Assembly (NCBI GenBank): GCA_029532625.1
Contig: JARFXM010000006.1
Coordinates: forward strand, 2,356,001 to 2,420,000
DNA length: 64,000 nucleotides
Source of the DNA: Lomentospora prolificans
Taxonomy: Eukaryota; Ascomycota; Sordariomycetes; Microascales; Microascaceae
Reading direction: 5' to 3'
Below, one piece after another: positions 45,986 to 58,069 of this stretch. The position numbers and the translations under genes were made by a program. Each line of letters opens with the position of its first letter. Position 1 is the first letter of the stretch. A model generated the notes under the pieces. That model searched no databases. It was not told the origin of the DNA and saw only the letters and a list, made by a program, of their open reading frames with translations.

Positions 45986-46699
45986 ATGCCGGTTATCACT
46001 GATAGCGAGGACGAGATGCGTCCTACCAAAATTGGGAAACGGATGTTGAAGAAGTCGAGGATGCGGAAGTTGGCCGAGCTATTTGCGCTGCATGAACCTT
46101 TGAAGTCGCAACTGGCGCAGTCCAATGGGGGTGGACCTTTAACTAACAACATTAAAACTGCTGCCAACTCTTTTATGGCCAGCGAAGCTCCTCTGGTGGG
46201 CGACGGGACGAAACCCGGCTCCAACCCCGGTCTTCCTAGTGAGGAGGGAAATCGCGGTATCAATGTGGAAGTCAGTAGAGCGCTACTACTCGACTCTACT
46301 ACCGATGACGAGGCGGCCCCGGCAGGGGAAGAGCCACTTGAAGAAGATTCGAGTTTTATTTTACTGGGCGAAGATGACTCAGAGTTTATACCCGAGCGCC
46401 GCAGCACGGCGAAATCGAAGAAGTCGACCGGACTGACAAAAAGGCAAGCTTGGAAGAGAGCTCGGAAGAGAGCTCGTAAGGAGCAACCGCGGGACAAAAA
46501 GACAATAGCCTACGCTAACGGGGGCGGATCTCTATCAAAGCCCAGAATTGTGGTAACCAAGGCTGGTGGTAAGCCGTTCGTCGCCGACCACGATGTTCCC
46601 GTCGATCCCAGTTTGTTAGTTCCGTTTCCTAGTGCACCACCTACGAGGCGCTCTGAGAGAATTCGGTCCAAAGGCCAGAAGAGCGCCAGTTTTAAGTAG
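45986..46699 (+). CDS. Small basic/acidic protein of unknown function
   Basis: Single open frame; from the first ATG (45986) it encodes 237 residues. It begins with an acidic start (MPVITDSEDEMRPTK) and a basic helix (IGKRMLKKSRMRKLAELFAL). A low-complexity middle, an acidic patch (DSTTDDEAAP, EEPLEEDSS) and a strongly basic stretch (KRQAWKRARKRARKEQ) follow. It closes with PTRRSERIRSKGQ, typical of nuclear localisation signals. No family is recognised. It starts only 72 bases after the stop of the preceding gene, and the frame stays open upstream to 45951, just after a CTCTAG acceptor-like site. It may be an independent gene, the second half of a dicistronic message, or the C-terminal exon of the preceding gene. 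Confidence 0.5.
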   Translation: MPVITDSEDEMRPTKIGKRMLKKSRMRKLAELFALHEPLKSQLAQSNGGGPLTNNIKTAANSFMASEAPLVGDGTKPGSNPGLPSEEGNRGINVEVSRALLLDSTTDDEAAPAGEEPLEEDSSFILLGEDDSEFIPERRSTAKSKKSTGLTKRQAWKRARKRARKEQPRDKKTIAYANGGGSLSKPRIVVTKAGGKPFVADHDVPVDPSLLVPFPSAPPTRRSERIRSKGQKSASFK

Positions 46700-47648
46700 G
46701 AAGTAGGAACAGCGGATGGAAAAGCTTGCGGCTTCGCTGTACCCGGTTCTCGACTTTCAAGATACTAAGCACTTGATCCCGTTGCTGACTTCGGATAATG
46801 CCTGGAATTATACCAAGACGGTGCTTGGATCTACCATTCTCGGCATAGAGCATGTCGACACCTAAACGTTTTTTACTCGTGTTGATTGTTTTACACAACT
46901 ACTACTGGACCTTATGCGACCGATATGAACAGCTTCCTGTCGGCGGTCGTTGCATTTGAAAGGCGTTTGCGGACGAGAAAAATAAGAGACGCGTCAAGAC
47001 AAGGGTGGAGGAAGAATATTTTTGGCTCACTATTGACTGTGCCGTTATCGATCCCTAATCTCTGCCACTTGACGCACACGTTCTCCCGACATGGCCTAGG
47101 GCTCGGAGATGATCAGGGCATGGCGCTGCATACTTGTTTTTCTTCTTTTCGTCGATATTTCAATGCATAGCGAACTAAAGGATAAGGGGGTGAGTGACCT
47201 AGGAGAACATGTACATTACTTCCGAGAGACCAACCGATTTGTCCTCTTTCTTCTTTCCTGCTTCCTTATTCTACGTTTTCTTAAACTTGTTTCTGTTTCT
47301 TCTAGCATTAAGACGCTCGTTGTACGTTGAAAGGATTATGAAAGGCGGAAAGGCGTATTCTTCAAAAGGCCAAGGCGTGTGGTAGGCATTCTTGAAGATA
47401 ATTATGCTCTGGCTTTTTAGAGCCTAATAGATTTGTCATTGCTTAATTCCAACCGAGGTTGGTGATGTAAAGACGTAGAGACTACAAGCAGGGTCGAGAG
47501 AATGATCTGAGGTAGGGTTCTTCGTATTGAGCTCTAGAATATACCGACCATATCCATCGCTCAAAGCAGCTACGAGGACGCAGAAGCTGTATCTAAGCAT
47601 TCATGTACTTTTGACTGCTCTGATATTTCTTCCTAATACTAGCCTGTA
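46700..47648. other. Convergent 3' spacer
   Basis: About 950 bases between convergent genes. It contains pyrimidine-rich and AT-rich sequence expected of 3' UTRs. No gene is seen. Confidence 0.5.
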
Positions 47649-48879
47649 TCAAGCCTCCTGCTCACCATTTGTTTTAGCTTCACCGTTCGCGCTCTTCCCA
47701 AGACTGCGCTCGGGATGTAGCGCATACATTTGCGCCTCCATCCTATCTCCATCAAACACGACCGTGTTTTGGATAGGCTGCTGCGTCCTCCCGAGCACAT
47801 TTATGACATCCTGGGCCAACTGACCCCCAAGAACCGCGGAGACGGGAGCGATCTCGCAGCCGACGCCTTGGAGGAACTGGCGGATGACGGCAGGCGTCAG
47901 CGTCTCGGGCGGCAAGCCGAGCTCGGAGTGCTTCGCCATGGCGAGCTGGGTGTAGGCGCCCAGGTCGTCGCGGTTATCCTTGCGAGGCACGTTGGAGGTT
48001 CCGTCGGGGGAGACGAAGGACCAGAGGGCGCGCAGGCAGGGGAGCACCGGGGTGACACCGCGTAGGCGGCGCTTACTCTTGGCGTATTCCTCCGGTAGTT
48101 TCGCGGACAGGGCGGCGTCGGCGAAGGGGGAGTAGATTTCGCGTTTGGTGACGGACTCAACGCTGCGGACGCCTTCCTTCTTTGTGCGTACATCCACAAC
48201 GGAGCGGGTGCGAGTCTCGTCGCCCAACTTGGTGGTGACGTTGCCGGCGTCTCGCTGGATGACGTACTCGTGCTCGCCCAGGTCCGCAAAGATGAAGCCG
48301 TACATGCCGCACGTACCTGCAGCGTAAAATGCCTTCCCGGCCCTCCGCACGGCATTGTTCACTCTCGTAAGGTCCACCGTCGGGAGATCCGTAGCGATGA
48401 CGACGTCGAACTGCGCGAAGAAGGCATCGTCCTTTGTCGAGAGGTGCGCCTCATCGACCTTGACGGCGACGCGCGGGTTCAACTTCTGGATGGAGGGGGC
48501 GGACGCCTGCGCGCGGTTCTTGCCGATGACGGACTCCTCGGATTCGGACTGCGCTGTGGACAGGAAGAACTGGGCGCCGAGGTCGACGGGGGTGGCTGGG
48601 GCGGGGTCGAGGATGGTGAGGGAGGAAATGCCGGCCAGGACGAGGTTTTTGGCGATCTCGTTGCCGAGGGCGCGGAGGGTTAGGAGAAGGATGGAGGCTT
48701 TGCGGATTTTTTGTTGGGCTTGGAGACCCCAGAGGCGGATTTGGCGGTCATAGAGGGCGATTTCGTCTGCCGGTGGGGATTAGCGGGTGGGTTTGAGGAA
48801 GAGAACGGGATGGGGTTGCGGAGAGGGGGGACTGACCTTCGCTGATCGCTGTAGTGCCATTGCTTTGTGATGGGTCCAT
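47649..48879 (-). CDS. aos1: SUMO-activating enzyme E1 subunit 1 (Aos1/SAE1)
   Basis: Two exons, 48879-48837 (43 nt) and 48766-47649, with a GTCAGT..CAG intron, giving 386 residues. The N-terminal adenylation-fold half starts with DEIALYDRQIRLWGLQAQQKI, the hallmark of the ThiF-type E1 N-terminal subunit. It continues with a nucleotide-binding region (ASILLLTLRALGNEIAKNLVLAGI), DVVIATD and GMYGFIFADLGEHEYV. The C-terminal part has CEIAPVSAVLGGQLAQDVINVL, which packs on Uba2. Aos1 lacks the catalytic cysteine; with Uba2 it adenylates SUMO in the nucleus and hands it to Ubc9. The loop usually written as GLGG reads TLRALGN here, as in other Aos1 subunits, which retain the fold but not the complete active site. 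Length is normal. The tail is a short acidic/polar extension. It is divergent from the next plus-strand gene across 2.6 kb. Confidence 0.94.
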
Positions 48880-51460
48880 GATGGCGGTTTGTGAAGGTTG
48901 TTTGGGATGGGAGGATGAGGCGGGGGGAATAGGCGAGGTTGTCTGGTGATAAGTGAGATGAGGCGGGAGGCGTTTGATGCGAGGGTTTGGTGCGCCTTGT
49001 TTCGCCGAAGCTTTGAGAATAAGTTACTCTGGAGTTCTCTCCCGGGCTTCTGGAGAGAAAACAAGCGGCTCAAGCTGGCTAGATAATCCTCGATGGGGAG
49101 AAAGAAGAGGTGTTGCTGGGACACCCAGCCACCAGCGCATAAACAGCTTCAATGAGAGGGCCGCCCGTGATGTTCGAGACTGAGAGGTAGCACGCGTGAT
49201 GCTGATGGCGGGTTACGAAAGGATGCTGAAACGTCGTGAGAGCACAGTTACGCGTCTGGTCTAGGCGAATCTAGAAGATTTTTTCTTCTTCTTTTTCACC
49301 GCTTGCGATCCGTCGCCATCAATGCGAATGTCTGGGGTCTTGATGGATGTCGATACGATGAGGTTGGCTAGGTCAAAAATCAGACGGAGCTCAGCTCGAC
49401 TAACACTCGGAGCTTTAAAGAGTTTAAGTGGTACCTTGTTTCAACCACAGAACAATGTAGGAACGAGGTCTCGAAGTAACAATTTAGGGGACCAACCATG
49501 ACATTCAATGTTGAGCGACCATTGCCCCTGCATCAGGAGCGCGCGAGTAGTCCACAGCTGATGGCAGTTGGACCCGGTGCCGTCATTCATCTTGAAACAT
49601 ATGATGACATGGTACCGTTGATACAGTTGGTTGACACGGTTTGATGTCGCGGCCTCTGTCTATTTTAATCCCATGTACATATGATAAGATACAGATACAT
49701 TATTATTACTCGTCCGCTTCAAGGTAAATGAATTTGTTTCAAAGACGGGCCCTGTGAGCCCGAAGCCCAGAGGGGCTCAAACCTCCTGGCCTTTCTTGAT
49801 TAAACTGGAGTTTCCTTACTTCTGCGGAGTCTGTTGGGTTCTCTTATTACCCGAGCCTTCTCCGGTTATGGGCCAGGATTCAACCCAGACCAGGAACTGG
49901 AAAAGCGCAATGGCTCGTGTTGAGGTGAAGCTCAAAATCCTCCACTTCGCCTTGCCGAAGACAGGACATGAATAGCCAAATATAAAACTTACAGCGCCAT
50001 CTCTATGTACCTTTTCCCCTTTTCTTGTCCTAACGACATCTACATCTTGTGCTCTGATAAACTTGGGAATTCTCGTCCTCTGTCCGTCGTCGCTTGGACC
50101 GCATTACCGCTCTTGCCTCTCACAACAACGGACTAGTACTCCGCGGCTCGACATCACAAGTCGCGGCGCTATCATCAATCGTCACAAGTTTTCCCTCGTA
50201 CAGGAAGCAAGCCTCCTATTCGTTCGTGAGGGTAGCCACGCCATTTTCCGACCGACATATCATTATTTTTCTCTTAACAGGACGGTGCCGGACATTGCCC
50301 CATTTCATCCCCCACATTCGCCCATCGTTTTCTCTTCCTTTCCGGTTTCGAGCTTCGGTGGCTTAGCTTCCTTTTTTTTCTTCTTTAACCACTCGCATCT
50401 CAATACCCCGCCAGCTCTCTATTCTCGTGATATATCCCCCCATCCTACCTCCCAAACAGTCCTTGCCAGGGTTGGATTGCTCGAACCCAGATCCAAGTCA
50501 CGCGCAAATCCCAGGACTGGTTGGCGGCTTTTTTCACATCTACCGAGCTCTTATCGTATCAGTCGCGACTTTCCGACAAAACTAGCGCACTCGCAACCTC
50601 GAGTAGACTTTTTGATCTCAACGTTGCACTCTCCCTAGCACGCTTACTACTTTCACGACAAGCCATCATCACATGTGCGAACCACGCCGGCTCTGCAAAA
50701 CCCGGGCCGCCGCTGACACTCTACTTCTTTGTTTGTCCTTTTTCTAAGCGTACACGATACTTGAGGCGGGCGGGACTCTACTTCTGCTTCTTTCCAGGGG
50801 CTGACCACGAGTGAGCCTCCGATTATTACTACTGGATTGTAATACCCCCAACTCATCAAGATCGACGAGACCGCCACAACGAACAAATAAACCTCTCACC
50901 AACCAAGACCCTTGACAAAAAGGCAAGGGGGCCCGCTTTTTAACTTTGACCCCCTCCCTTGCCCTCTTCTGTGAGACGTCTTTTTCGTTGGATCCCCTCC
51001 AGCCGCACAACGTCTTGTCTTGTCCTGCTTCTCTCCCCGAATCGAGCAATAATAAAAATAAAAAAAGACGCTTTGCGAATATCAGGGAAGGCAAGTCATA
51101 AAACCGGGGGGAGAACCAAATAACCCATGAACCACTACTTCTTCCTCCGCGCCAATCACCTCCAGTCCCACAAGTCCTGCAGGCAACTCCAGCATCCAGC
51201 CTGGTAATCAGAAGTCAGTCGCCAGCAACGCCACAACCAAGCCAGAAGGCCCAGTTCAACTTGGGCTGGCGCCTGCTTACTACAATCAAAAAGTCGACGC
51301 TACTTGTGGTCGACATTTCAGCGCCGTTACTCACCTATTGCTCCCAAGGCACCGAGCTATTTCCCACCCCACCACACTGCACAAGTCCCTCCTTCCTTTC
51401 CCACAACCTACCGCCCCCCGTCTTCGGTGCACAACTGCACCCAAAAGGGCTGCCTTAATC
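48880..51460. other. 2.6-kb divergent promoter region
   Basis: Separates the divergent Aos1 gene and the 51461 gene. From about 50000 on it becomes pyrimidine-rich, as in long fungal 5' leaders. An open frame at 50063-50638 is low-complexity Ser/Pro/Phe-rich sequence in this leader and I do not call it a gene. Confidence 0.5.
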
Positions 51461-53150
51461 ATGTCGTCAGACCAAAATCAAAATTATCGTCGAACCCCAC
51501 GAGATCCTCAGCAGCAAGACTCGCCCCCCGCCCTACCTCGAATCAACATCACGAGCCTTCCCTCCCTCCGCTTCGTCGTGCCCCGAGGCCGAGATTCAAT
51601 CACGATCCCCGCCCGCGATATCAGCCCAGCGACCAACGGTGGCAGGAGATATAGAATACCAACGGGGCCTTCTAGGCAGCGAAACTCTCAGAGAAACAGC
51701 TCGCTCTCGCGATTTTATACCGACCATCGGCCGCACCACGCTGGCCAGAGCTGGGAGGAAGCCAACGCTCATCTCCACCTGCGAGCCATCCTCGAGCAGG
51801 CGCATAGCAGCCCTCTGTTCAACGCTGTGACCTACGGTAGCACCCCCGACAGCACGCAACAGAACACCAACATGGCTTCCTCTTCCCAGCGACGGCAGGA
51901 GAGCCAAGAAGACAATAGGCGGGTGAAGCGGCGCAAGGTAGATGTCGATCGCCTGGTGCCCGATTTCGAGGGTTTTAGATATGGCACCTACGGACAGGTG
52001 GAGCCCGGAACACTGACCATGGAGATTGTCAGCTGTGATGGTGGCATGTTTCTCAACGAGCGTTCGTACGCTGCCGAAAATATCCTAAGGAATGATGCTT
52101 CGGTATACTGCACGAAAGGAAACCGATGCAATATTGTACTTCGCCACCAGGGTGCTACAGTGTTTAACCTAACGGAGCTGATTATCAAGGCACCGGGATC
52201 CAACTATTCTTCGCCGTAAGTAAAACTTTCCCAGGAGTGTCCTCCATGCTCGGAATACCCACTGACACGCTCCTCTACATAGGGTCCGCCAGGGCATGGT
52301 TTTCGTTTCCATGCACCACGACGACAGGCTCGCGAGAACTGCGCAGTATCAAATTCAATACGGGACTAGACCCAGGGTGAGACGTAGCAGTGCCAACAGC
52401 GAGGACCGAGCACAACACGCTGGTCTCCGAGGAGTGGGGGCGCCGGCGATGGCATGGCGGCGACGAGACACAGCGGCCGAAGTAAGGCGAAGGAACTCTT
52501 ACTACAATCTGGGGCTCGAGTACGACCGCGACGAGGACGATGATGAAGAGGACGAGGAGGAAGAGGAGGATGGCGAAGAAGAGCAAGACGACGACGGCGA
52601 AGACAGCGAGGACGAAGAGCACCGGTTTGCTCAAATGCCTCGAGAATTTTCCACAACAGCTCTTCCGACTTCCCACATTACGACAGAGTGCAGTGATGAC
52701 GAGGCCATCGAACCGTTTATAGTAAGTCGTAGCGCGCCCAACCGTATCGGCATCCTACCATTTGAAAGCGATAGTGAGGATAGCTTTTCCAACGGCATTG
52801 AGGAACCGTTCCTCGATGACTTGGCTGTCTTTAGTCTCGGAGACATCTCTTCCTCGCTCGGCGAATCAGGTCCACCTGCGGTAGGTGCCAGAACCGCGAC
52901 CCAGGCGCAACAGTCTAGCATCAGGGGACCGAGTACTCAGGGCGAGTTGATGGCGCCGCATGCCAAATTCAACATTGACAAGGGCAGGAGCAAATGCACA
53001 ATCCATTTTGACCCTCCCATCTCCGGCCGATTCATTCTTCTCAAGATGTGGAGCCCCCATCACGACCCGGCGAGTAACATTGACATTCAAACGGTCATGG
53101 CCAAGGGCTTCGCGGGGCCCAGGTACTTTCCATCCATTTCACTATTGTAG
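51461..53150 (+). CDS. Conserved-type fungal protein of unknown function with acidic insert
   Basis: Two exons, 51461-52215 and 52283-53150 (intron GTAAGT..TAG), giving 540 residues. The start is the ATG of MSSDQNQNYRR; the frame is open upstream but without good context. Residues 1-150 are disordered and polar. An NLS-like NRRVKRRKVDVDRL precedes a folded segment: PDFEGFRYGTYGQVEPG, MEIVSCDGGMF, NDASVYCTKGNRCNIVLRH, VFNLTELIIKAPGSNYSSP. It continues over the intron into VRQGMVFVSM. A second folded piece lies at the end: KCTIHFDPPISGRFILLKMW and GFAGPRYFPSISLL. Together these strands look like one beta-sandwich, possibly galactose-binding-like (discoidin/DOC1-type), interrupted by about 190 disordered residues with a nearly pure Asp/Glu run at 333-365. 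The fold guess is inference. The C-terminus resembles the end I recall for fungal homologues, so the stop is probably right. Confidence 0.65.
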
Positions 53151-55429
53151 GGCGCGCGAGACTGGTGCCCCACGAATGGAATTATCCCACTCACTACTGG
53201 AACCTTTCGATTTTTGGAGTTGGGGACAGTACCATACGACTTGGTAAAGGGTATTGGCGTCTGAGATACAGGATGCGGCACATCGGGCCCCAGGCATGCC
53301 GACATATACTCTAGGTTTTTTGATTTCCTTATTTCAAGGATTGAGTGTACGGTTTTCTTTTTTCTCGTTTTCCTGTCTAACGAGACGAATTGAGGTCATC
53401 AATGGCGGTAGAATACTTCCTTGGACTAGCGACTTACACTCAGAATATGCGACAGTCCTAGGGCTTTAGGGGACCAGGGTGTACGCCATACATGAGGCGA
53501 GGCTAGCTAGAAAGGGAAGGATGTTTAGAACGACGAGTTCTTGGGGCCGTGTAACAGTATCGAGGTTTAGTCGGAATGATACCCCTGCATACGAAGGTAT
53601 TCGAACCGTTGTTACTATCTTGGTGTGCGATGTCTTGACTAAGGTTGCTATCCTCACGAGAAGCAATCTTTGCCCCTGCATGCGATGATTCCTAGAGAAT
53701 CCGTCCTCGAACTAAGGCTTATATGCTGAGCTGAATGGCACTTTCGTTGTGTTTACTAGGGGCCATATTGTATACGACCCAAAGGAAGCGCAAGATGCGG
53801 GGGATAATGGAACTGAGGTAAGCGCGGAGTGAGAGTGAGAAGAATGTCAAGAGATTTGCCGCGCGGCGGAAACGTCCCGCTTGAGTGTACCCAGGCCCGC
53901 GGCGGGGAAGAAGGGGAAGAGGTTGGACATGTATATCGTGGTCTACTCTATGGCCTCGTATGTCTGATGACTTGGGTTTCTATTGAACCGCTTCCCCTGG
54001 GGGCTAGTTGGGACGATCTCCAGTCTCCGGCTCCGGGCTCTCTGTTGGTAACCCTCCAATATGACCTGTCCTGCAACAGAATTGCGAAAGTAGAGGCTTG
54101 ATATGATATCAGACTCCCAAGAAGGGACAACTAAGTTGAATAGGTACTGTAAATCCCTTTTTTTTCCACGACCGGGTCCTAAGTTCGTGCTCGGGTCTAT
54201 CGATGCGGCCCCTTCATCAGCTCCTCCCAGTCCATGACCCGGCCATTCCAGTGCTTTGGCGGCCCTTAGATTTGATCTCTCTCGTTCTTGTATTATTGAC
54301 GGATCAACTTAACAATTCCGTGCTTTTTAGGGGGTATACACTATTTACATTCTAGCACCTCACCGAGTCCTTGAGCCGTGATAAAACTGCTCGCGTGAAT
54401 TGGAGGTCAGAAACGCGGACCACATTGTTTGAGATGGTTCGGACGGCTCGACATGTGATTTGATCCCATCCAAGTGGCTCTTTAGGGGATATTCTAATAC
54501 TAATATCCCCTACGGTCCCTGCTTGGTGGCCGGTGGTTAAGTTGACCATTTCGTGGATTACCTGGTTCGACCATTCCGGCTGTCTTACCCTTGCCTGGTT
54601 TTCAGCCGATTTTAGTGATTCGAGGGGCTCGATAAGCCGGAGAGTTTCTTCATATGGGGCTGTGAGAATTAGTCATATGGCATCATAATGTGTGGGGATG
54701 AGTATCTAGCGAGGCTGTACGCTCTTCTTCTAACAGAGTGGCACCGGGGACAGGAACGGGTGGGTCTGCGTCGTGATCGAGTCATAGATGCGATGCGGAT
54801 GGCAATATTCAGAGGGAGAGAGTGGCCGAGAGGCGCATTATCAGCCATAAATCGTGGCGAAGTGGTTGACTTGTATTGGCGCGCGACAGTCCTTTTCTGT
54901 GAGAAACGAAAGGGTCTGGTGAGTCATAGATGGAAGCGGGACTCCAAATGGGACAAGCACGGGGCTGGAAAGGGAACAGGACATGGCTTCCTTGGCTGGG
55001 CCCAAGGCTTGGTCTTGTGTTCAGGCGAGGAATAGAGCATGGCTGCCTGGATTTCCTCGCCCGGAGTGGGTAAGCTCGATCTCGGGATTGTCTGGGCGGA
55101 AAGGAGTCTGGGTTCTGGCGTCTGCATCTGGGGCGAAGCTGCAAGTGCCCCGCAGTTCAAGCTTCTGTTCTGGAAAAGAGTGTTAACATCATCGATTAAT
55201 TGAAAGGAAAAAAAAAAAAAATCGAGCTGTTCTTTGTCATTTAAAAGTAACCAAATCTCCCCCTCCATCATCTCACACTCTCCCTTCCCCCCCCAATCAG
55301 GCAATTCAGCTTTTTACCAACACTACACGACACAGACGAACACAAGCTTCCCCACGATAGGGGAGCTGTAATTAATTTCTTACCCTTTTTACCTTTTTTA
55401 TACACAGTACCTGACGATAATAATTGATC
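53151..55429. other. 2.3-kb intergenic region
   Basis: Between two same-strand genes. It should hold the 3' UTR of the 51461 gene and the promoter and 5' leader of the eIF6 gene, including an A13-type run near 55208 and C-rich sequence before the start codon. No gene can be supported. Confidence 0.5.
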
Positions 55430-56518
55430 ATGGCGGTGCGCGCGCAGTTTGAGAACTCTAACGAGTAGGTTTTTCTGCCCCACCTTTCTTGTCATCTGCG
55501 TCGTCTCGTCTCGCAAAGAGGGGTAGCAGCGACAGGATATCGCAGCGGAAATGAGAAGAAGTAACTGGTAGATGCTAATGCGAACGGTATTGAATAGGGT
55601 TGGCGTTTTCGCTACTTTAACAAATTCCTATGCGCTTGTCGCCGTTGGTGCGAGCGAAAACTTCTACAGGTATGGACACGCTGCCGACGACGATGGTCTA
55701 GTGATGAGAAAGACGGCCATGCTGACGATGGCGGGGGAACCAGTGTGTTTGAGGCCGAATTACAAGATGTCATTCCTATCTGCAGGACGACTATCGCTGG
55801 TACGAGAATTGTCGGAAGGTTAACAGCTGGGTATGTTATTATTTATCTCGCCGGCGGATCTAGGATGAGAAAAACCAAAGAAGCGGGGACTAACGAGCGG
55901 GCAGAAACCGAAAGGGTCTCCTTGTACCTACCACAACCACAGACCAGGAGCTTCAACACCTACGGAACAGTCTACCAGATGAGATCCGGATACAGGTAAA
56001 TTCCACCCACCACATGACCCCTTGGACCATTCGGAGTGGGCATAACTCACACCCAAACACAGAGGATAGAAGAGCGCCTCTCTGCGCTCGGCAACGTCAT
56101 CGCCACAAATGACCACATTGCCCTAGTCCACCCCGATCTCGAGCGTGAAACCGAAGAAATCATCGCCGACGTCCTCGGTGTCGAAGTCTTCCGCCAAACT
56201 GTCGCCGACAACGTCCTCGTCGGCTCCTACATGTCTCTTTCCAACCAAGGTGGCCTCGTCCACCCCAAAACGTCTACGCAGGACCAGGACGAGCTGTCCT
56301 CCCTCCTACAGGTACCTCTTGTAGCTGGCTCCGTCAACCGCGGAAGTCATCTTGTTGGCGCCGGCATGGTCGTCAATGACTGGCTCGCTGTTACGGGGCT
56401 GGACACGACCGCCACGGAGTTGAGTGTTGTGGAAAGCGTGTTCAGGCTAGGAGAAGGTGCGGCACCGAGCAATATCAATACCCAGATGAAGGATACTATG
56501 GTGGAGAGTTTCTACTAA
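55430..56518 (+). CDS. tif6: Eukaryotic translation initiation factor 6 (eIF6/Tif6), 60S ribosome anti-association factor
   Basis: Five exons, 55430-55464, 55598-55669, 55744-55830, 55905-55995 and 56063-56518, giving 246 residues, the standard eIF6 length. Donors are GTAGGT, GTATGG, GTATGT and GTAAAT, all with AG acceptors, and each junction restores conserved sequence: MAVRAQFENSNEVGVFATLT, GASENFYSVFEAEL, TTIAGTRIVGRLTAGNRKGL, LPDEIRIQRIEERLSALGN. The pentein-repeat propeller is complete through the last exon (NDHIALVHPDL, VADNVLVGSYMSLSNQGGLVHP, VNRGSHLVGAGMVVNDW). eIF6 binds pre-60S subunits in the nucleolus and cytoplasm. It is needed for 27S pre-rRNA maturation and blocks premature joining to 40S until released by Sdo1/Efl1. 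The first coding exon is only 35 nt. Nothing suggests loss of function. Confidence 0.98.
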
Positions 56519-58040
56519 ATCTGGGGGCTCTTCTCTACGAAAAGTTGCGTGGAGGATTGGGGGGAAAGGAAAGAGAGGGTATGGCTCACGGGGTGGGCCT
56601 TGTTTTCTGTTGGATTGTTGGTATTTCTACCTGGGCGGATGGGGCGAGGCGTCGTGGTTTTCTATTTTGACGAGAATTCTTATGCCTCTACGTTTGGTTC
56701 ATTCGGACGACGTGCCGAGCTTGCGAGAGCGAGCGCTTCTAGGGTTTCCATCACCATTCCACAGAATATGACCTCCTTGACTTTTCTCCTACAGGAACTG
56801 CTGACTGGGTTAACCTTATCGTGACTGAAATATAATCTTATCTCCGGGTTAAAACGGTAATTAGATTTCTCATCAGTAAATCTGGGACCAGATACGCACA
56901 ATTGCCATAGAGGCACACATTCCGAGTTACTAGAAGCGGTTGCTCACCTAGATACTACTATTATTATGTGTGTCTGGCGGAATGTATAAAACTAGCTAGG
57001 AGGGAGATCTGTCCTAGCTTTACGCCATGGCTGAAGGGGGTTGACTAGGGTCAAGCCAAGTGCAGTGGGTATAAGAGGAATAATAAATAATGAGGAGCTA
57101 TCTAACGATGGAAGGTTATACTACTCTATACCCTTTTATTTCACGGCATGTTGAAACTTATAATCTTCCCTTTGTGAGATTATATGCTGGTCGGGTAGGA
57201 TGGTGGACTAGTTCGTCGTGGTCTGCTTGTGTCCGCACGCAACACGAATAATACCACCAGCAGGGCTCGATCTGCCTGGCGACGTACACTATTATTAGCC
57301 AGTGGCATTAGAGTATTTAATGGGTTTTCATGGCCAAATCTTTCATATACGACCATAGCCCCTGGAAAATTAGGGATCCCGTCCGCTCTCCCTTATACAA
57401 GCCAGGGAGCGCCGAACTAGTAGTTGGGTCGGTGACGACCAGCGAATCCTCGGTGTTGTATGTATTTTTGTTTCTTTTGCTTTTTTGTCTCATTCCCGGG
57501 CTACTACTAACCTTTAGCCGCTTCTCCCTGCCATCTTGTCCTCCTCGGTCTTGTATATGTCTCGGGATAGGAGACTGGAGGTGGATGGCTTGGGGACGTC
57601 TCATTTGTGATGCATTTCTATGGGCCCGTAGGTTCGGACTAGACTTCAGCGAGGGGCAGGTTGGGCCGGCCGTCTCTCCGCCTTCGGATACAACAAATCC
57701 ATCCCCATAGCTTGTAAGGAACGCGATCTAGTAGGTTGTGTTCTGCATGGTATGACGTCCTTCGGGAACGGTTCGGGCACTAACATGCGAGGTGCGTCTT
57801 GCGAGCACGATCCAACCCCATCAATACAAACATTTCGCCACCGTCTCATTCTAGATCCACCGCCAAGTTTTTCTTTTGAAGTGGCTTGTATGACCTCTGT
57901 GACCGGACATGATCTATACCCTACGATATTCTTGTCTTGTCGTGGCAAGTTTTACCACTAGGGGCATTCCACAGCCAGTTGGGGATTTGCCAGCTGGCTC
58001 GAAGAACGGGGAAAGCCCATCGAAAAGCGAGGAAGAGAAG

Positions 58041-58069
58041 AAAAAAAAAAAGAAGAAGAAGAAGAAGAA
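58041..58069. repeat. A11 plus (GAA)6 microsatellite
   Basis: Eleven A followed by six GAA units in intergenic DNA. Confidence 0.9.

Noticed and set aside
50063..50638. 191-codon plus-strand frame before the 51461 gene
   Set aside because: Ser/Pro/Phe-rich translation of a pyrimidine-rich leader; starts at a non-ATG codon.
53598..53612. TTCGAACC-type B-box-like site (either strand)
   Set aside because: The potential T stem does not pair and there is no cloverleaf around it.
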